Source: Alviniconcha marisindica (Eukaryota > Mollusca > Gastropoda > Provannidae). Taken from it: 64,000 bases of DNA. This document shows, in pieces, positions 25,301-38,600 of the stretch. The stretch's first letter is position 1, and every line of letters begins with the position of its first letter. Under the pieces are notes generated by a model. That model was not told where the DNA came from. It saw only the letters and a program-made list of their open reading frames with translations, and did not search any database. The stretch is from assembly GCA_018857735.1 (NCBI GenBank), contig JABMCL010000154.1, forward strand, positions 62,001 to 126,000, in the 5' to 3' direction. The position numbers and the translations under genes were made by a program.

Positions 25301-28300
25301 AACCTCTGTGAAAATACACTGTTTTAACGCCCAAAAACACTTCTATGACATACATTACCCAGGCTCTAACTACACCTCTTTTGACAAAAATTTTCCTTAC
25401 AAACCCCGCTCTAACTACACCTTTTTATGACCAATTTATATTACCCATGTCTCTAACTACACCTTTATGACATTTTTTATACACTCTACTTCCTTGACAT
25501 ATTACCCATGCGTCTAACTACACCTTTATGATGTTTTCTACACACGCTATACTTCCTTGGCATATTACCCATGCATCTAACTACACCTTTATGATGTTTT
25601 CAACACATGCTATACTTCCTTGGCATATTACCCATGCATCTAACTACACCTTTATGATGTTTTCTACACACTCTACACTTCCATGACATATTACCCATGC
25701 ATCTAACTACACCTCTATGATGTTTTCTACACACTCTACACTTCCATGACATATTACCCATGCACTTAAATACACCTCTGTGATGTTTTCCACACACTCA
25801 ACACTTCTATATTACTCATGCATCTAACTACACCTCTATGGTGTTGTCTACACACTCTACACTTCTGTGACATATTATCGATGCATTTAAATACACCTCT
25901 GTCACATATTTTCCACTAACTCAACCTCCGTGTATTACCATATCAACTACACCTCATTGGTCTACACATTACACTTGTGACATATTCCCATCCGTGCTTC
26001 AGTACCCTCATGTCACATATACCCTGTGCACTTGCCACACCTCTGTGTTCCAACCCACATGTCTAACAATTACACTCCTTGGACACATTACCCACTTAGA
26101 TGACCCAAACTGAACTTACCACACCTCCGTGCTTCAGTACCCTCATGTCTAACAATTATACCCTGTGTGACTTGCCACATCTCTGTGCTTCAGTACCCTC
26201 ATGTCACCCTGTGTGACTTGCCACACCTCTGTGCTTCAGTACCCTCATGTCTAACAATTATACCCTGTGTGACTTGCCACACCTCTGTGCTTCAGTACCC
26301 ACATGTCTAACAATTATACCCTGTGCGACTTGCCACATCTCTGTGCTTCAGTACCCACATGTCTAACAATTATATCCTGTGTGACTTGCCTCACCTCCGT
26401 GCTTCAGTACCCTCATGTCTAACAATTATACCCTGTGTGACTTGCCACATCTCTGTGCTTCAGTACCCTCATGTCTAACAATTATACCCTGTGTGACTTG
26501 CCACATCTCTGTGCTTCAGTACCCTCATGTCTAACAATTATACCCTGTGTGACTTGCCACACCTCTGTGTTCAGTACCCTCATGTCTAACAATTATACCC
26601 TGTGTGACTTGCCACATCTCTGTGTTCCAGTACCCTCATGTCTAACAATTATACCCTGTGTGACTTGCCACATCTCTGTGCTTCAGTACCCTCATGTCTA
26701 ACAATTATACCCTGTGTGACTTGCCACATCTCTGTGCTTCAGTACCCACATGTCTAACAATTATACCCTGTGTGACTTGCCACATCTCCGTGCTTCAGTA
26801 CCCACATGTCTAACAATTATACCCTGTGTGACTTGCCACATCTCTGTGCTTCAGTACCCACATGTCTAACAATTATACCCTGTGTGACTTGCCACATCTC
26901 TGTGCTTCAGTACCCACATGTCTAACAATTATACCCTGTGTGACTTGCCACATCTCCGTGCTTCAGTACCCACATTGGTGGATATTCAAAAGTGCTCGAA
27001 AAAAGCAAGTTACTCATTTAGAATCACATCCGAACAAGCACAGTGAGTCTGCTCGAGAGCGGAGAATAATGCTATATATATAAAAATGATCAAAACAAAA
27101 TGTCTAGCAATTAATTATACCCTGTGTGACTTGCCACACCTCTGTGACTGAATATTCACATGTTTAACAATTATACCCTGTGTGACTTGCCACACCTCGG
27201 TGACTGAATATTCACATGTTTAACAATTATACCCTGGTTGACTTGTCACGCCTCTGTGCTTCAATACCCACATGTCTGACAATTATACCCTGTGTGACTT
27301 GTCACACCTCTGTGACTGAATACCCACATCGGTGGATATTCAAAAATGTGCTATAAAAAGCGAGTCACTCATTTAGAGCGCAATGAGTCTGCTCGAGAGC
27401 AGAGAATAGTGCTATATAGAAATGATCAACACCAATAACATGTCTAGCAGTTATGCCCTGTGTGACTTGCCACACCTCTGTGACTGAATACCCCAATGCT
27501 GAAAATCCAGCGATACAAACGCAAGATTCATGGCTTTCGTGCCTTCTCTTGCTTTGGACCCCACATTTGGAATTCACTCCCACAAGACCGTAGACACTGC
27601 TCAACCCTGTCATCTTTTAAAGCCAAACTGAAAACATTCCTCTTCTCACAGTATTTCTATCCTAACTAATATCAATACCCAGTTCCTGCTACAGTCATTG
27701 TGTGCCTGCGTGTGTGTGTGTGTGCGTGCATACGTGCGTTTCCACATAATACCTTATGTAAATTGTTTTGGTAGGTGCTCTACATGCGTACAGAATATTG
27801 TAGTTAGGTTAATATCTATCATGTGAGCGCTCAAGGCATTGATGAGTGCATGATAAATGTACATTATTATTATTATGTCTAACAATTATACCCTGTGTGA
27901 CTTGCCACACCTTTGTGACTGAATACTCACATTTCTAACAATTATACCCTGTGTGACTTTGTCACACCTCCGTGACTGAATACCCACATGTCGAACACTT
28001 ACAGTCACATCTCTATGACTGAATACCCACATGTCTGACAATTATACCCTGTGTGACTTGCTACACTGTGACTGAATACCCACCCATCTAGCCACCCTGC
28101 ATGACTGACCAGCAAACTAGTGCCACATCACTGCTCATCCATGCGTGCATTTATTTTTCAAATCCCTCAGAGCAAGCAAGTAAAATACAGATCATGTTGT
28201 TGTTTGTTCCGACTCCAAGTCTAAGCCATCTTGACAGAGTCATGAGAGATAGCTATTTCACTTTAAGGCTAAAAAAAAAAAAAAAAAAAAGGAGAGAGAG

Positions 28301-31300
28301 AAAAAGAGAGTAAAACTAATACATAGACAAACAATGCGGCCTGGTCAGGAATAAGCTTACAAAGGAAACTGCAGACCATTTTACCGTACTTTTTGCAGAT
28401 CTATAAGATCCTGCCTTCTATGTTTGAGTTCAGTCAATTATGAACCCCTAAAAGAACCCAGCACGCACCGGAAGACCAGATAAAAAATACGTGGCTCCGA
28501 ATAATACTGTGCATAGTAAACTGGTGCATACTTGTATGGTGTGCACAGAATGTGCACCGAGATGGCACCAGCCATGGCACAACCACTTAGCACTGTAAGT
28601 ACACCACGTTAGTGGATATTGAAGCATGTTACGAAATGTGACAGTCACTCATTCATAACCACATGTGTCCAGAGTGCAGCGAGTCTGCTTGAAAGCAGAG
28701 AAATAGCGTTATACAAAACAAACCCATTCGAATGACAACACCACCAGCAATCATGCACCACTTAAGATAGCAAAACGTCTGAGCAACACAACGAAAACAC
28801 TGTTACAAGTCAAGAAGTCTAAAACTCATGAACTGAACCATGCACGCTTCTTCCAGACAAGCACATGAACTTGCTTCTCAACAAAACGCAGGGCTTTCAC
28901 TGAGCGACATGAAACGACTTCTCAGCACTAAAGAATCTTTGCTGGATGCCATTCCACAAACTATATGTGCACTACACATGCAGCAAGTTGCATTTATTCC
29001 ACAAGACAACTACAGGTATGTCGGTTGGCCCATTCTGCATGACAACTATGCCGGTTGGCCCATTTTGCATGACAACTATGCTGGTTGGCCCATTCCAAAT
29101 GACAACTACAGGTATGTTGGTTGGCCCATTCTGCATGACAACTAAGCCAGTTGGCCCATTGCACATGATAACTGCAGGTATGTCAGTTGGCCCATTCTGC
29201 ACAACCACCAGCTATGCCGGTTGGCCCATTCCGCATGACAACTACAGGTGTGCAGGTTGGCCCAGTCTGCACAACTACAGGTATGCCCACAAGTGACCTC
29301 TGCAACCAGCAGGCCCAGTGCACAAAGCAAAGTTCTACATCTACACCCTGAGTGAAGCCAGGGGCCTCCCACTGCTGAAGGTACTGCTACAACATGCAGG
29401 TCCGACTGGGACACAGCGACAGAACTTCAGTGCACAGCCGTCAACCTTTCAGGGAGGAAAACGGGCTAGCAAAGAAAGCAACACTACAGCGATCGGACAA
29501 ACAGCGTTCGGCCGCTGGATTCTCAACATGCGAATTCCTGGAAAGGCAACGAAACCCAGACAGCGTCAACCAGAACTTACCCACAGAAACAAATGAGTCT
29601 CATGCATGACTGGAGGAGGAAAAACGAAAAAGACAAGGACACATCTGTGGGACAGTTAGACACCAGACAGCTATGCTACACAAACAGGTCACTTTCAAGG
29701 GTTGTCATGACAACACAAGAGCTAAACAAGAAAGCACAGGAGACCGGCCAGCCCCACCTGCCAATGAGAGGAACGAGTACAAAATAGGAAGGAAGAAAAA
29801 GCCATCTTACCCATGATAGAGTTGAAACCCAGAGCGCCATGCGACTTAGCCATTTCTGCAGAAACAGGTGGCATGGCTGTGAGCACAGTCCTGTTGGCCA
29901 AGGCCTGGCCTTGTGTGTGTTTGCTGGTGATGCTACTCCCACCCCCTCCACATTGCTGACCCAGTCAAAGACTAAACAGTGCTACAAGTACCTGAACAAG
30001 CGTACCTGACAGGAGGCTGAACAAAAAGAGCACACTGTCTTTAGAAAACTGTCCGACTCTTTAAGTTTTTGTCTTTTGTTGCCTTTTGCTTCTCTTTTGT
30101 TGTTGTTTTGTTTTGTTGCCTTTTTGCTTGTTTTTCTTAAATGTTACTGTTTTGTTTTCCCCAAGGTTTAAAAAAAATCTATTTATGGTTTCTAATTTAT
30201 TTATTTTTATTTATTAAAAAAATAAATTAAAAAAATGGCTGTTATCGATCTTTCCTTAAAACTGACATATTTTTCCATACAGGTCTAAGGGATTTCACCC
30301 TTCCATCCCCCACTGTGCCATAGCCCAACCCCTTCAGTTGTGTGCAAGTCAAACTAAAAGCAGTGTCGGTGTGTAAACAAGGAAGTACAGTTTACACAAA
30401 GCAAGCATGGCACACACACACAGAGACTAAAGTCACTCCTTTTCCTGTTCATCTCAAACACAAAGCAAATGTAGTGAAATACAGGGACAGTGATAAAAAT
30501 AACAAAAAAGAAGGGCAAAGGTGTTGAAAGCAAACACATGCACACACATACACAACACACACACACACACACCAAGGTCAAGACTGCACACACTTTCTTT
30601 TGGATAAATCACTATGCACTCCATGCATTTGGGATAGACACAACACATTTGGTACCTTGTAGGTAAGCGTAACACCTTTGGATAAGCACAGCACACTCAT
30701 GCCTTTTTGGATAGTAAAAACAATGCACTCATGCCCTTTAGATAAACATGATGCGCTCATGCCTTTCGGACAAACACACCACTCACAGATAAGCACAGCA
30801 CACTCATGCCTTTTTGGATAACAAGAACAACGCACTCATGCCCTTAGACCAAGCACCACAAAACAAACTCCATGTCTGTAAGTACAGTGGCTTCTTCACG
30901 CATGCTCACACACATACACACAGAGGACCAGAAGAAACACAGAATTTGTAAACAAAAAACTACAAGAAAAAGATGAAAAAGAAAGGAAAAGACAACAGAA
31001 GCGTTAAATTTATGGTTTTTATAACATGCATCTTTTTTCCTACCACAGTGGTACCCCTGATGAGAGACCGCCCTGATGAAAGACCACTAGATGAGAGACC
31101 ACCATGATGAGAGACCACCCTGATGAAACACCATCTTGACGAAAGACCACCTTGATGAAAGACCACCCTGATGAAAGACCACTTGATGAGACCACCCTGA
31201 TGAAAGACCACCCTGATGAAAGACCATCCTGATGAAAGACTGCCCTGATGAAAGACTCCTCTGATGAAAGACCACTCTGATGAAAGACCGCCCTGATAAC

Positions 31301-32019
31301 AGACTGCCCTCATGATAGACCCCTCTGATGAATGACTGCCCTCATGATAGACCCCTCTGATGAATGACTGCCCTCATGAAATACTGCCCTCAAGAAAGAC
31401 CCCTCTGATGAATGACTGCCCTCATGAAAGACCCCTCCGATGAATGACTGCCCTCATGAAATACTGCCCTCGTGATTTTTAGAGGAAAGTGGCTGACCCA
31501 ACACAATCATGCAGTCAAATGTATGCATCAAATCAATGCATCATAACTGTCATCAGAAACAAGGCAGGAGGGGCATGGGGCATGTGCAGGTCGCTTCTCT
31601 CTGAGAAAGTAAATGTGAAACGGCATGCACAGTCCAGCACAGTGAACCCCCCTGATGAAGCGCCATGCACCCCCTTGTCACACAACGTTTTCTGAAACCT
31701 GCGCATTTATACTTGTACGCAAACCAAACTCCTGGTCTCCCACTGTAATAGTAAACCTGTCATCTCTCTCTCTGTTTACAAAACCCAATCCCCACACTGC
31801 TTTGGAGCAGCCAGCACACGGGGCATCCTCTCTCTTATGGATGTAACTGCATCCCTTGATGTACTCAGTACTGTGTACCAAAATGACAGAACTGTCAAAC
31901 ACATTAGGTGTGGGGGTGGATGTTGCTGAAATACTGGTCAGAAAATACTAAAAACAAACTGAGTACTACAGTTTACATTGTAATTTTGTATCTTTCACAC
32001 ACGCACACACATACATGTG

Positions 32020-32057
<38 letters not shown>

Positions 32058-35000
32058 TGCACACACACACTTGCATGCGCACACACACACACACACACAC
32101 GCATGCATGTGCACATGCGTACACACACTACACACACACACATTAAGCAGAAATGAACCCTGACCTCTGCCTTTCAGAGCACTTTGGATTGGTTTCTGGG
32201 AGCTGGGAGAGGGGGATGCACACTACTGTACTTGTCACTCTTGTCGGTAACACCAGATTGAAAGGACCAGGTGGTTTTTTGAAGTTACCAGTGTTTGTCT
32301 ATACCGCGGACACCACAATGAAAGGACTACATGTTTCTTTGCAGGTATCAGGATTAGTCTACACTCAACGAATACTTATAACATCACTACTTTGTGTAAG
32401 TGTGTCACTGTGTTATATAAGTGTGCGACTGTGCTTCACTGCATGCGTATCTTCTGCTGCTAAAAGCACTGAGTTATCAATATTAAATCAAACTGTTGGC
32501 CCTATGCTATTCATACGGAAGCCATTATTTTACCGACTTGGAATAAAGCCATGTCACCACTCTCACAGCAAATGCCACTGAAGACTAAGCAAAGGTAGTT
32601 CTAACTCAGCATAGTACTAGTATCACTTTCAGGCATTGTAACAGGTGTTACTATGTGTAATCCACTGAGTTCAAGAGACACAGCAATGGTATGAGACAGT
32701 CAGATAACTACAGTGGTATGAGACACAGTCAAATAACTACAGTGGTATGAGACACAGTCAAATAACTACAGTGGTAAGAGACAGTCAAATGACTACAGTC
32801 AAATCGCTACTGTATCTATAAAACTTGAACAGATCAAAACAGCCAAAAAGAACACTTTTCTTGTACCACAAGTTACAGTCACACACACTCTCTCTCATTC
32901 ACACGTGCACACCGATACACACATTCTTCTCTCTCCTTCTCCCCTCTGTCTCACACACAATCACACACTCACACTGCCACCCCTAAAGCCACAATGTCTA
33001 GTTCACATCACAGAAAAACAAGAAGAAAAAGGTAGTCTTGCACACCAATTTTCCTACCTTTGATTTTGCTGAAGTCCAGGTGCGTCTCTCGGATGGAGAA
33101 GTCCGCCTGGAAGGGGGCGATCTGTTCCCGCAGGATCAGCAGATGCTTGATGAGGAACAGCTGACCATCGAGGGCGGACTGTTGAAACAATGCATCCAGT
33201 TAGCGTGACTTCAACAACAATCTGCCTACACAGCTGCAGAGCCAAACTCCCGAGCGCTGGTTTGCAACAGCCTTCCTCCAACCACTGCCATAACTGATTA
33301 TGCCATAGGTCTCGAAAAACGGGCAGCTAACAGAGTGTTTTTTTAAACAATGACAGCCTTCCTCCAACCACTGCCATAACTGATTATGCCATAGGTCTCG
33401 AAAAACGGGCAGCTAACAGAGTTTTTTTTTAAACAATGACAGCCTTCCTCCAACCACTGCCATAACTGATTATGCCATAGGTCTCAAAAAACAGGCAGCT
33501 AACAGAGTGTTTTTTAAAAACAATGACAGCCTTCCTCCTACCACTGCCATAACTGATTACGCCATAGGTCTAAAAAAACAAAAACTGTCAGCTAACACTA
33601 GTAACAGACAGTTTTTCTTTGGGACTCAAAATGGCAGTAAGTTTGCAACAGACAAATTCTATCAGGTGTTAACCGGCCACGTCGCTTATGCCCACACAAA
33701 TAAAACCAAAATCATTTGAATCGAGACAGAACTCTTTTTATACCCAGGGCAGGCACGTCTTGCGTTTATTTGTGTACTGCGATGCTATGCTGATTCCACA
33801 GTCTTATTAGTACCCACACCTTTCGGAGGGCGCTGACAGCGTTGGTGGACAGCTATGCAGAGATAAAGAGTGCCCCACCAGTGGCATAACCAACTCTGGC
33901 AGAGTTTGCTGGAAGGTGCAGAAAAACGATGCTCAGAGTGTGCTAGAGAGCAGCAACAACATTCCAGTCTGGTTTTCCGTTTTCTTCTTTTGTTTACGCT
34001 GGTCTACGTCATTTAACAACTGAAACTGGTGTCTGCATTCAACACATAAACTTAAAATGATATATCATTTGCATTCAACAAATAAACTTAAAATGATATA
34101 TCATTTGCATTCAACAAATAAACTAAAAATGGTATATCTCACACATAAACCCACACTGTCACATTCAAGCCAAGATGAGTTATTGTTCTTATATCGAGTC
34201 TGGTGACATCACTGATACACACATTCTTCCTACCTTGCGTTTTGTGATGCCATCTCGGGCATTCTTGAGCGACTCCACGCAGGCCTGCAAGGCCTCTTGG
34301 GACAGACCCTGGAATGTGGTTTTCTGCAAGGGCCAAACAGCGGGGGATAAAACTCAACACTTTTGCATGGCCCGTTAGACAAGAGGAAACCCACTCCCAT
34401 TTCCCTGCTGCTAGTCCTAAGTGTTGATCATGTAATTTCACAACCACAGGTGTGTTTTTTCTTCTTTTTTCTTTCTCTCCAGTATCACCCTCGCTTCACC
34501 AGCACAATTACCATGAGTCTCTAACGATTCCATAGTCTGCTGTGTAAAAGATCTAAATGTATGCATGTGTGGGTGTCAAAACAAATGATGAATGGGCTAC
34601 CATCCAGAGGAGATCCTGAACACCTACAGTCCTTTCTTCTTCTTTATTTTATTATTTTATTTTTCACATACAAATTGACAGTATAATTATAAACAAACAA
34701 AACAGAAAACAAATAAACATAATCATGTAAAGCATAATGAAACACACACACACATACACGCACACATTCATAAGATCATGTGCCTATAGTCCTTTCTGTT
34801 ATCTTCACCACTGTAAGCCAGTCAACATCATTCAGCCTCGCACGCTTCACCCACTGCCTGGATCCGAGCTCTTCTGATTTCTAACTTCCCAGCTCATACA
34901 GACTTGTGACACGACTGGTGACACACCCTTTTATCTGAGGGTGATCAACTGGGTTTCACTTACACATGACCTTTGAAGATGACTGGGAGTTAAATAGCTA

Positions 35001-35092
35001 CCTCATATTCTTTTCATTAAACTAATCCTACTACACCCCCCCCCCCCCCCCCCCCCACCTCCATCCCACCCCACTCAGAAGAAAAGTAGACA

Positions 35093-35158
<66 letters not shown>

Positions 35159-35563
35159 CTGATGTGAGCACAAGTAGTTATGTCTGTATAGATACACAGG
35201 GTGATATTTTATTAACTCCACACTCCTGATCATATCATACTGAAAACATTAGCCACAGAAAAAAATACAAAAAAAACCCCAAACCCCAAAACATTCATAA
35301 GCCCCCTACTCACGTCAATACAGCGGTAGAGCTTGGAAAGCGTGACAAGTGTGCGGCGCACGGTGGGGTACCACATGCCATGCATGTCCGCTGGTGACAT
35401 GGGCATGTTGCTGACCGGCTCGTCCACACCTGCACAGGAACACACACACTGTGTCATACATGTGCACAGGTGTGTGTGTGTGTGTGTAATGTAATGTGTG
35501 TGTGTGTGTGTGTAATGCAGTGTGTGTGTGTGTGTGTGTGTGTAATGCAGGTCTTGTGTTGGG

Positions 35564-35626
<63 letters not shown>

Positions 35627-38600
35627 TGTGTAATGCGGGTCTTGTGTTGGGCTTCTTGTGGTTTGAATTCCTTGTAATCATTGCTGCTGTCATTTTCCGT
35701 TTGTGATGCCTCAATGTGGGGATTGAGTCAACCCACAAGGGAGTTAATTAGTGCTCAAATTAGGTTTTTGTTGTTGTGTTTGTGCAACATCCTTTGAGCG
35801 CTAATTACCTCCCTTGAGTGCTGTTTCGGCATGAGTGCTTTGGGCCTCATTCTGTTTCAGATTACGGGGATTTAAAATATGATTTCTGTACAGTGCGGCC
35901 AGCTCTTTTTTTATGTTACAAGTTCACGCTTTACAAGCATCAGTAAATATGGTGCTTAATGTCCACAGAAACCATAAAGCTTATTAGGGACCGGGAGGGG
36001 GGAAGTGGGTATGGAGGTGGCAGAAGAGGGAGAGATATATACCGGTTGCTACACTGACAGCATCAAAATGGCTCCTGCATTAAGACGGGCAGCGATGAAA
36101 TCCAGTTAAAAAGTCCATTAAAAAAAGAATAAAAACAAGCAAGTCACAAGACACTGTCCACAAGCCACAACCTTTTAGCTGAGGCCCTTCTGCTTACCAA
36201 CCTCACAACTTACCGCTAGTCGAAAACGGCTCACAATGACAAGTATTTCATCGTTATCGTTTTCACATCCACTCACTTCGATCCAGTGGGACATCGGTCA
36301 GCTGTGCCTCCGTGCCGGCAGTGTGGCTGGCCTCCCCGACTCCCCCCTCATCCTGTGACGCTGCTGCTGCTGCTGCTGATGTGGGTGCTGCTGCTGTTGC
36401 TGCTGGGGTTGTTGCCTCCGTTGCGGGCGTGGTGGTGGTGGCACCCTCTGCAGTCAGCTGAGCAACTTCTGCGCTTGTGCTGGAGGCGTTGGAGGGGGTG
36501 CGTGAGTGAGTTAATCTGTACGGCTTCCCCTTCTTCAAGCTCTCTGCGATACTCTGAAACAGCAACACGATGTACTGCTGAAAAATCAGTGCTGAAACAC
36601 TATATCCTACTGTAAAATCAGGTCAAAAATAGCAAGATATGCTAGCTGCCAATAAAATCAAGTCTAAAATAGAGCAAAAATTGTGGTGAAATAAGGTCTA
36701 AAACAGTGAGGTAAACAGTTACTGTAAGTTAAATCAGGCTGGAAACAGATGGATACACTGCTGTAAGATCAGGTCTGAAACAACTAGCCATACTGATGTA
36801 AGGTCAGGTGTGAAACAGCTATCAAGGTCTGAAACAACAAGCCAAACTGCTGTTAAAGTCAGGTGTGAAACACTCTCAGGTCTGGAACAACAAGCAAAAC
36901 TGCTGTTATGGTCAGGTGTGAAACAGCTATCAGGTCTGAAACAACTAGTTATACTGCTGTGAGATCAGGTCTGAAACAACTAGCCATACTGCTGTGAGAT
37001 CAGGTATGAAACAACTAGCCATACTGCTGTGAGATCAGGTCTGAAAAAACCTAGTCATACTGTTTTGGTTAAAAGATCGGGTTTTCGGGAAAAAAACTAG
37101 CCATATTGCTGTGAGATCAGGTCTGAAACAACTAGCCATACTGCTGTGAGATCAGGTCTGAAACTACTAGCCATACTGCTGTGAGATCAGGTCTGAAACA
37201 ACTAGCCATATTGCTGTGATACTCAGGTCTGAAACAACTAGCCATACTGCTATAAATCAGGTCTGATACAGCCATACTGCTGTAAAATCATGTCTGAAAC
37301 AAACTAGCCATACTGCTGTGAGATCAGGTCTGAAACAACTAGCCATACTGCTGTGAGATCAGGTCTGAAACAACTAGCCATACTCAGGTCCAAAAAGCAA
37401 AATGATGGAGGCTTTATCACTATATGCTCCTTTCTCTATTTCATTTTTGACTGCATTCTTGCTTTTTTGTTTTCTCTTCTTCTTTTCCAGTTTGTTTCTG
37501 TTCTTTTTTTCCCCATACCTCCATCATTTCCAGCTTTTCTGGGTAGGCCAGGTCGCCAGGCGCTGCAGCATACTGCAGAATGTCGGTGCGGATGTAGATG
37601 TAGGTGCGATACACCAGTCGTTCCTGAACGTCCTGCAGCATCTGTCGGCATATTGTCTCAAATGCCTTCAGCTCCTGCGCTGTTCACACAAACACCAAGG
37701 CTGCTGATCAGCATGTTCCCACAGTCACAATTCTCTCAGGCATACAGAAATCATGGGAACAGTCAAGCAGGTGGAAAGGTGTGTGGGGTGATGGGACTGT
37801 GATCGTCCTTCAAATCTGTGGAAGTCAAAAAGTGGAGTGGGGGGTGGGGGGGGGGGGGGGGTGGGGGGGGGGGGGGGGGCGCAGTTTGAATTACTCCATT
37901 TCATAGGTTTTGTAAATGCATGTTGCCGCTGATTGAAATCTCCAGTCCTTTTGTCTCTTGGCACATAAATGTCAATGTTCAAGACATTCCGCTTGCTGCT
38001 GCATTTTCAATAGCATAATTATGATGTTAACCTGTTTTCACTGCAAACTCTGTTTCCTTCTTCCGCAGATTTTTTAGCCGAAAGGTGGTAGCGGAGCTAA
38101 CAAAAAATCTGAAGTGGAAAGGATAGACAGTGAATATTTTCTGGTTTGCTGAAAATTCTCATGCACATCTGTGTTACTCTGCAGCACACTACAGCACTCA
38201 CGGTTCTGCTGGACATGCTGCTCCATCATCTCTATGTTAACTCTGCAGCACGCTGCAGCACTCACAATTCTGCTGGACATGCTCCTCCATCATCTCTATG
38301 TTAACTCTGCAGCATGCTACAGCACTCACGATTCTGCTGGACATGTTCCTCCATCATCTCTACGTTAACTCTGCAGCACGCTACAGCACTCACGATTCTG
38401 CTGGACATGCTCCTCCATCATCTCTACGTTAACTCTGCAGCACGCTACAGCACTCACGATTCTGCTGGACATGCTCCTCCATCATCTCTACGTTAACTCT
38501 GCAGCACGCTACAGCACATCTCTAAGTTAACTCTGCAGCACGCTACAGCACTCACGATTCTGATGGACATGCTCCTCCATCATCTCTACGTTAACTCTGC

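Larger units (their letters stand above)
25920..28085. repeat. ~56-bp minisatellite, >25 copies in three blocks (COG3 intron 16)
   Basis: The unit is GTCTAACAATTATACCCTGT, GTGACTTGCCACATCTCTGT, GCTTCAGTACCCACAT. Blocks lie at about 25920-26968, 27089-27490 and 27877-28085. They are interrupted by SINE 3' fragments at 26969-27088 and 27322-27428 and by the LINE end at 27490-27876. The second and third blocks share a variant, GTGACTGAATA, replacing GTGCTTCAGTA. Confidence 0.9.

Noticed and set aside
28840..29414. Overlapping ~100-codon open frames on both strands
   Set aside because: They read through the GGTTGGCCCATT minisatellite and have no family resemblance.
32153..32581. 142-codon open frame in COG3 intron 16
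   Set aside because: No recognisable domain, starts beside a CA microsatellite, and has no supporting splice or promoter signal.
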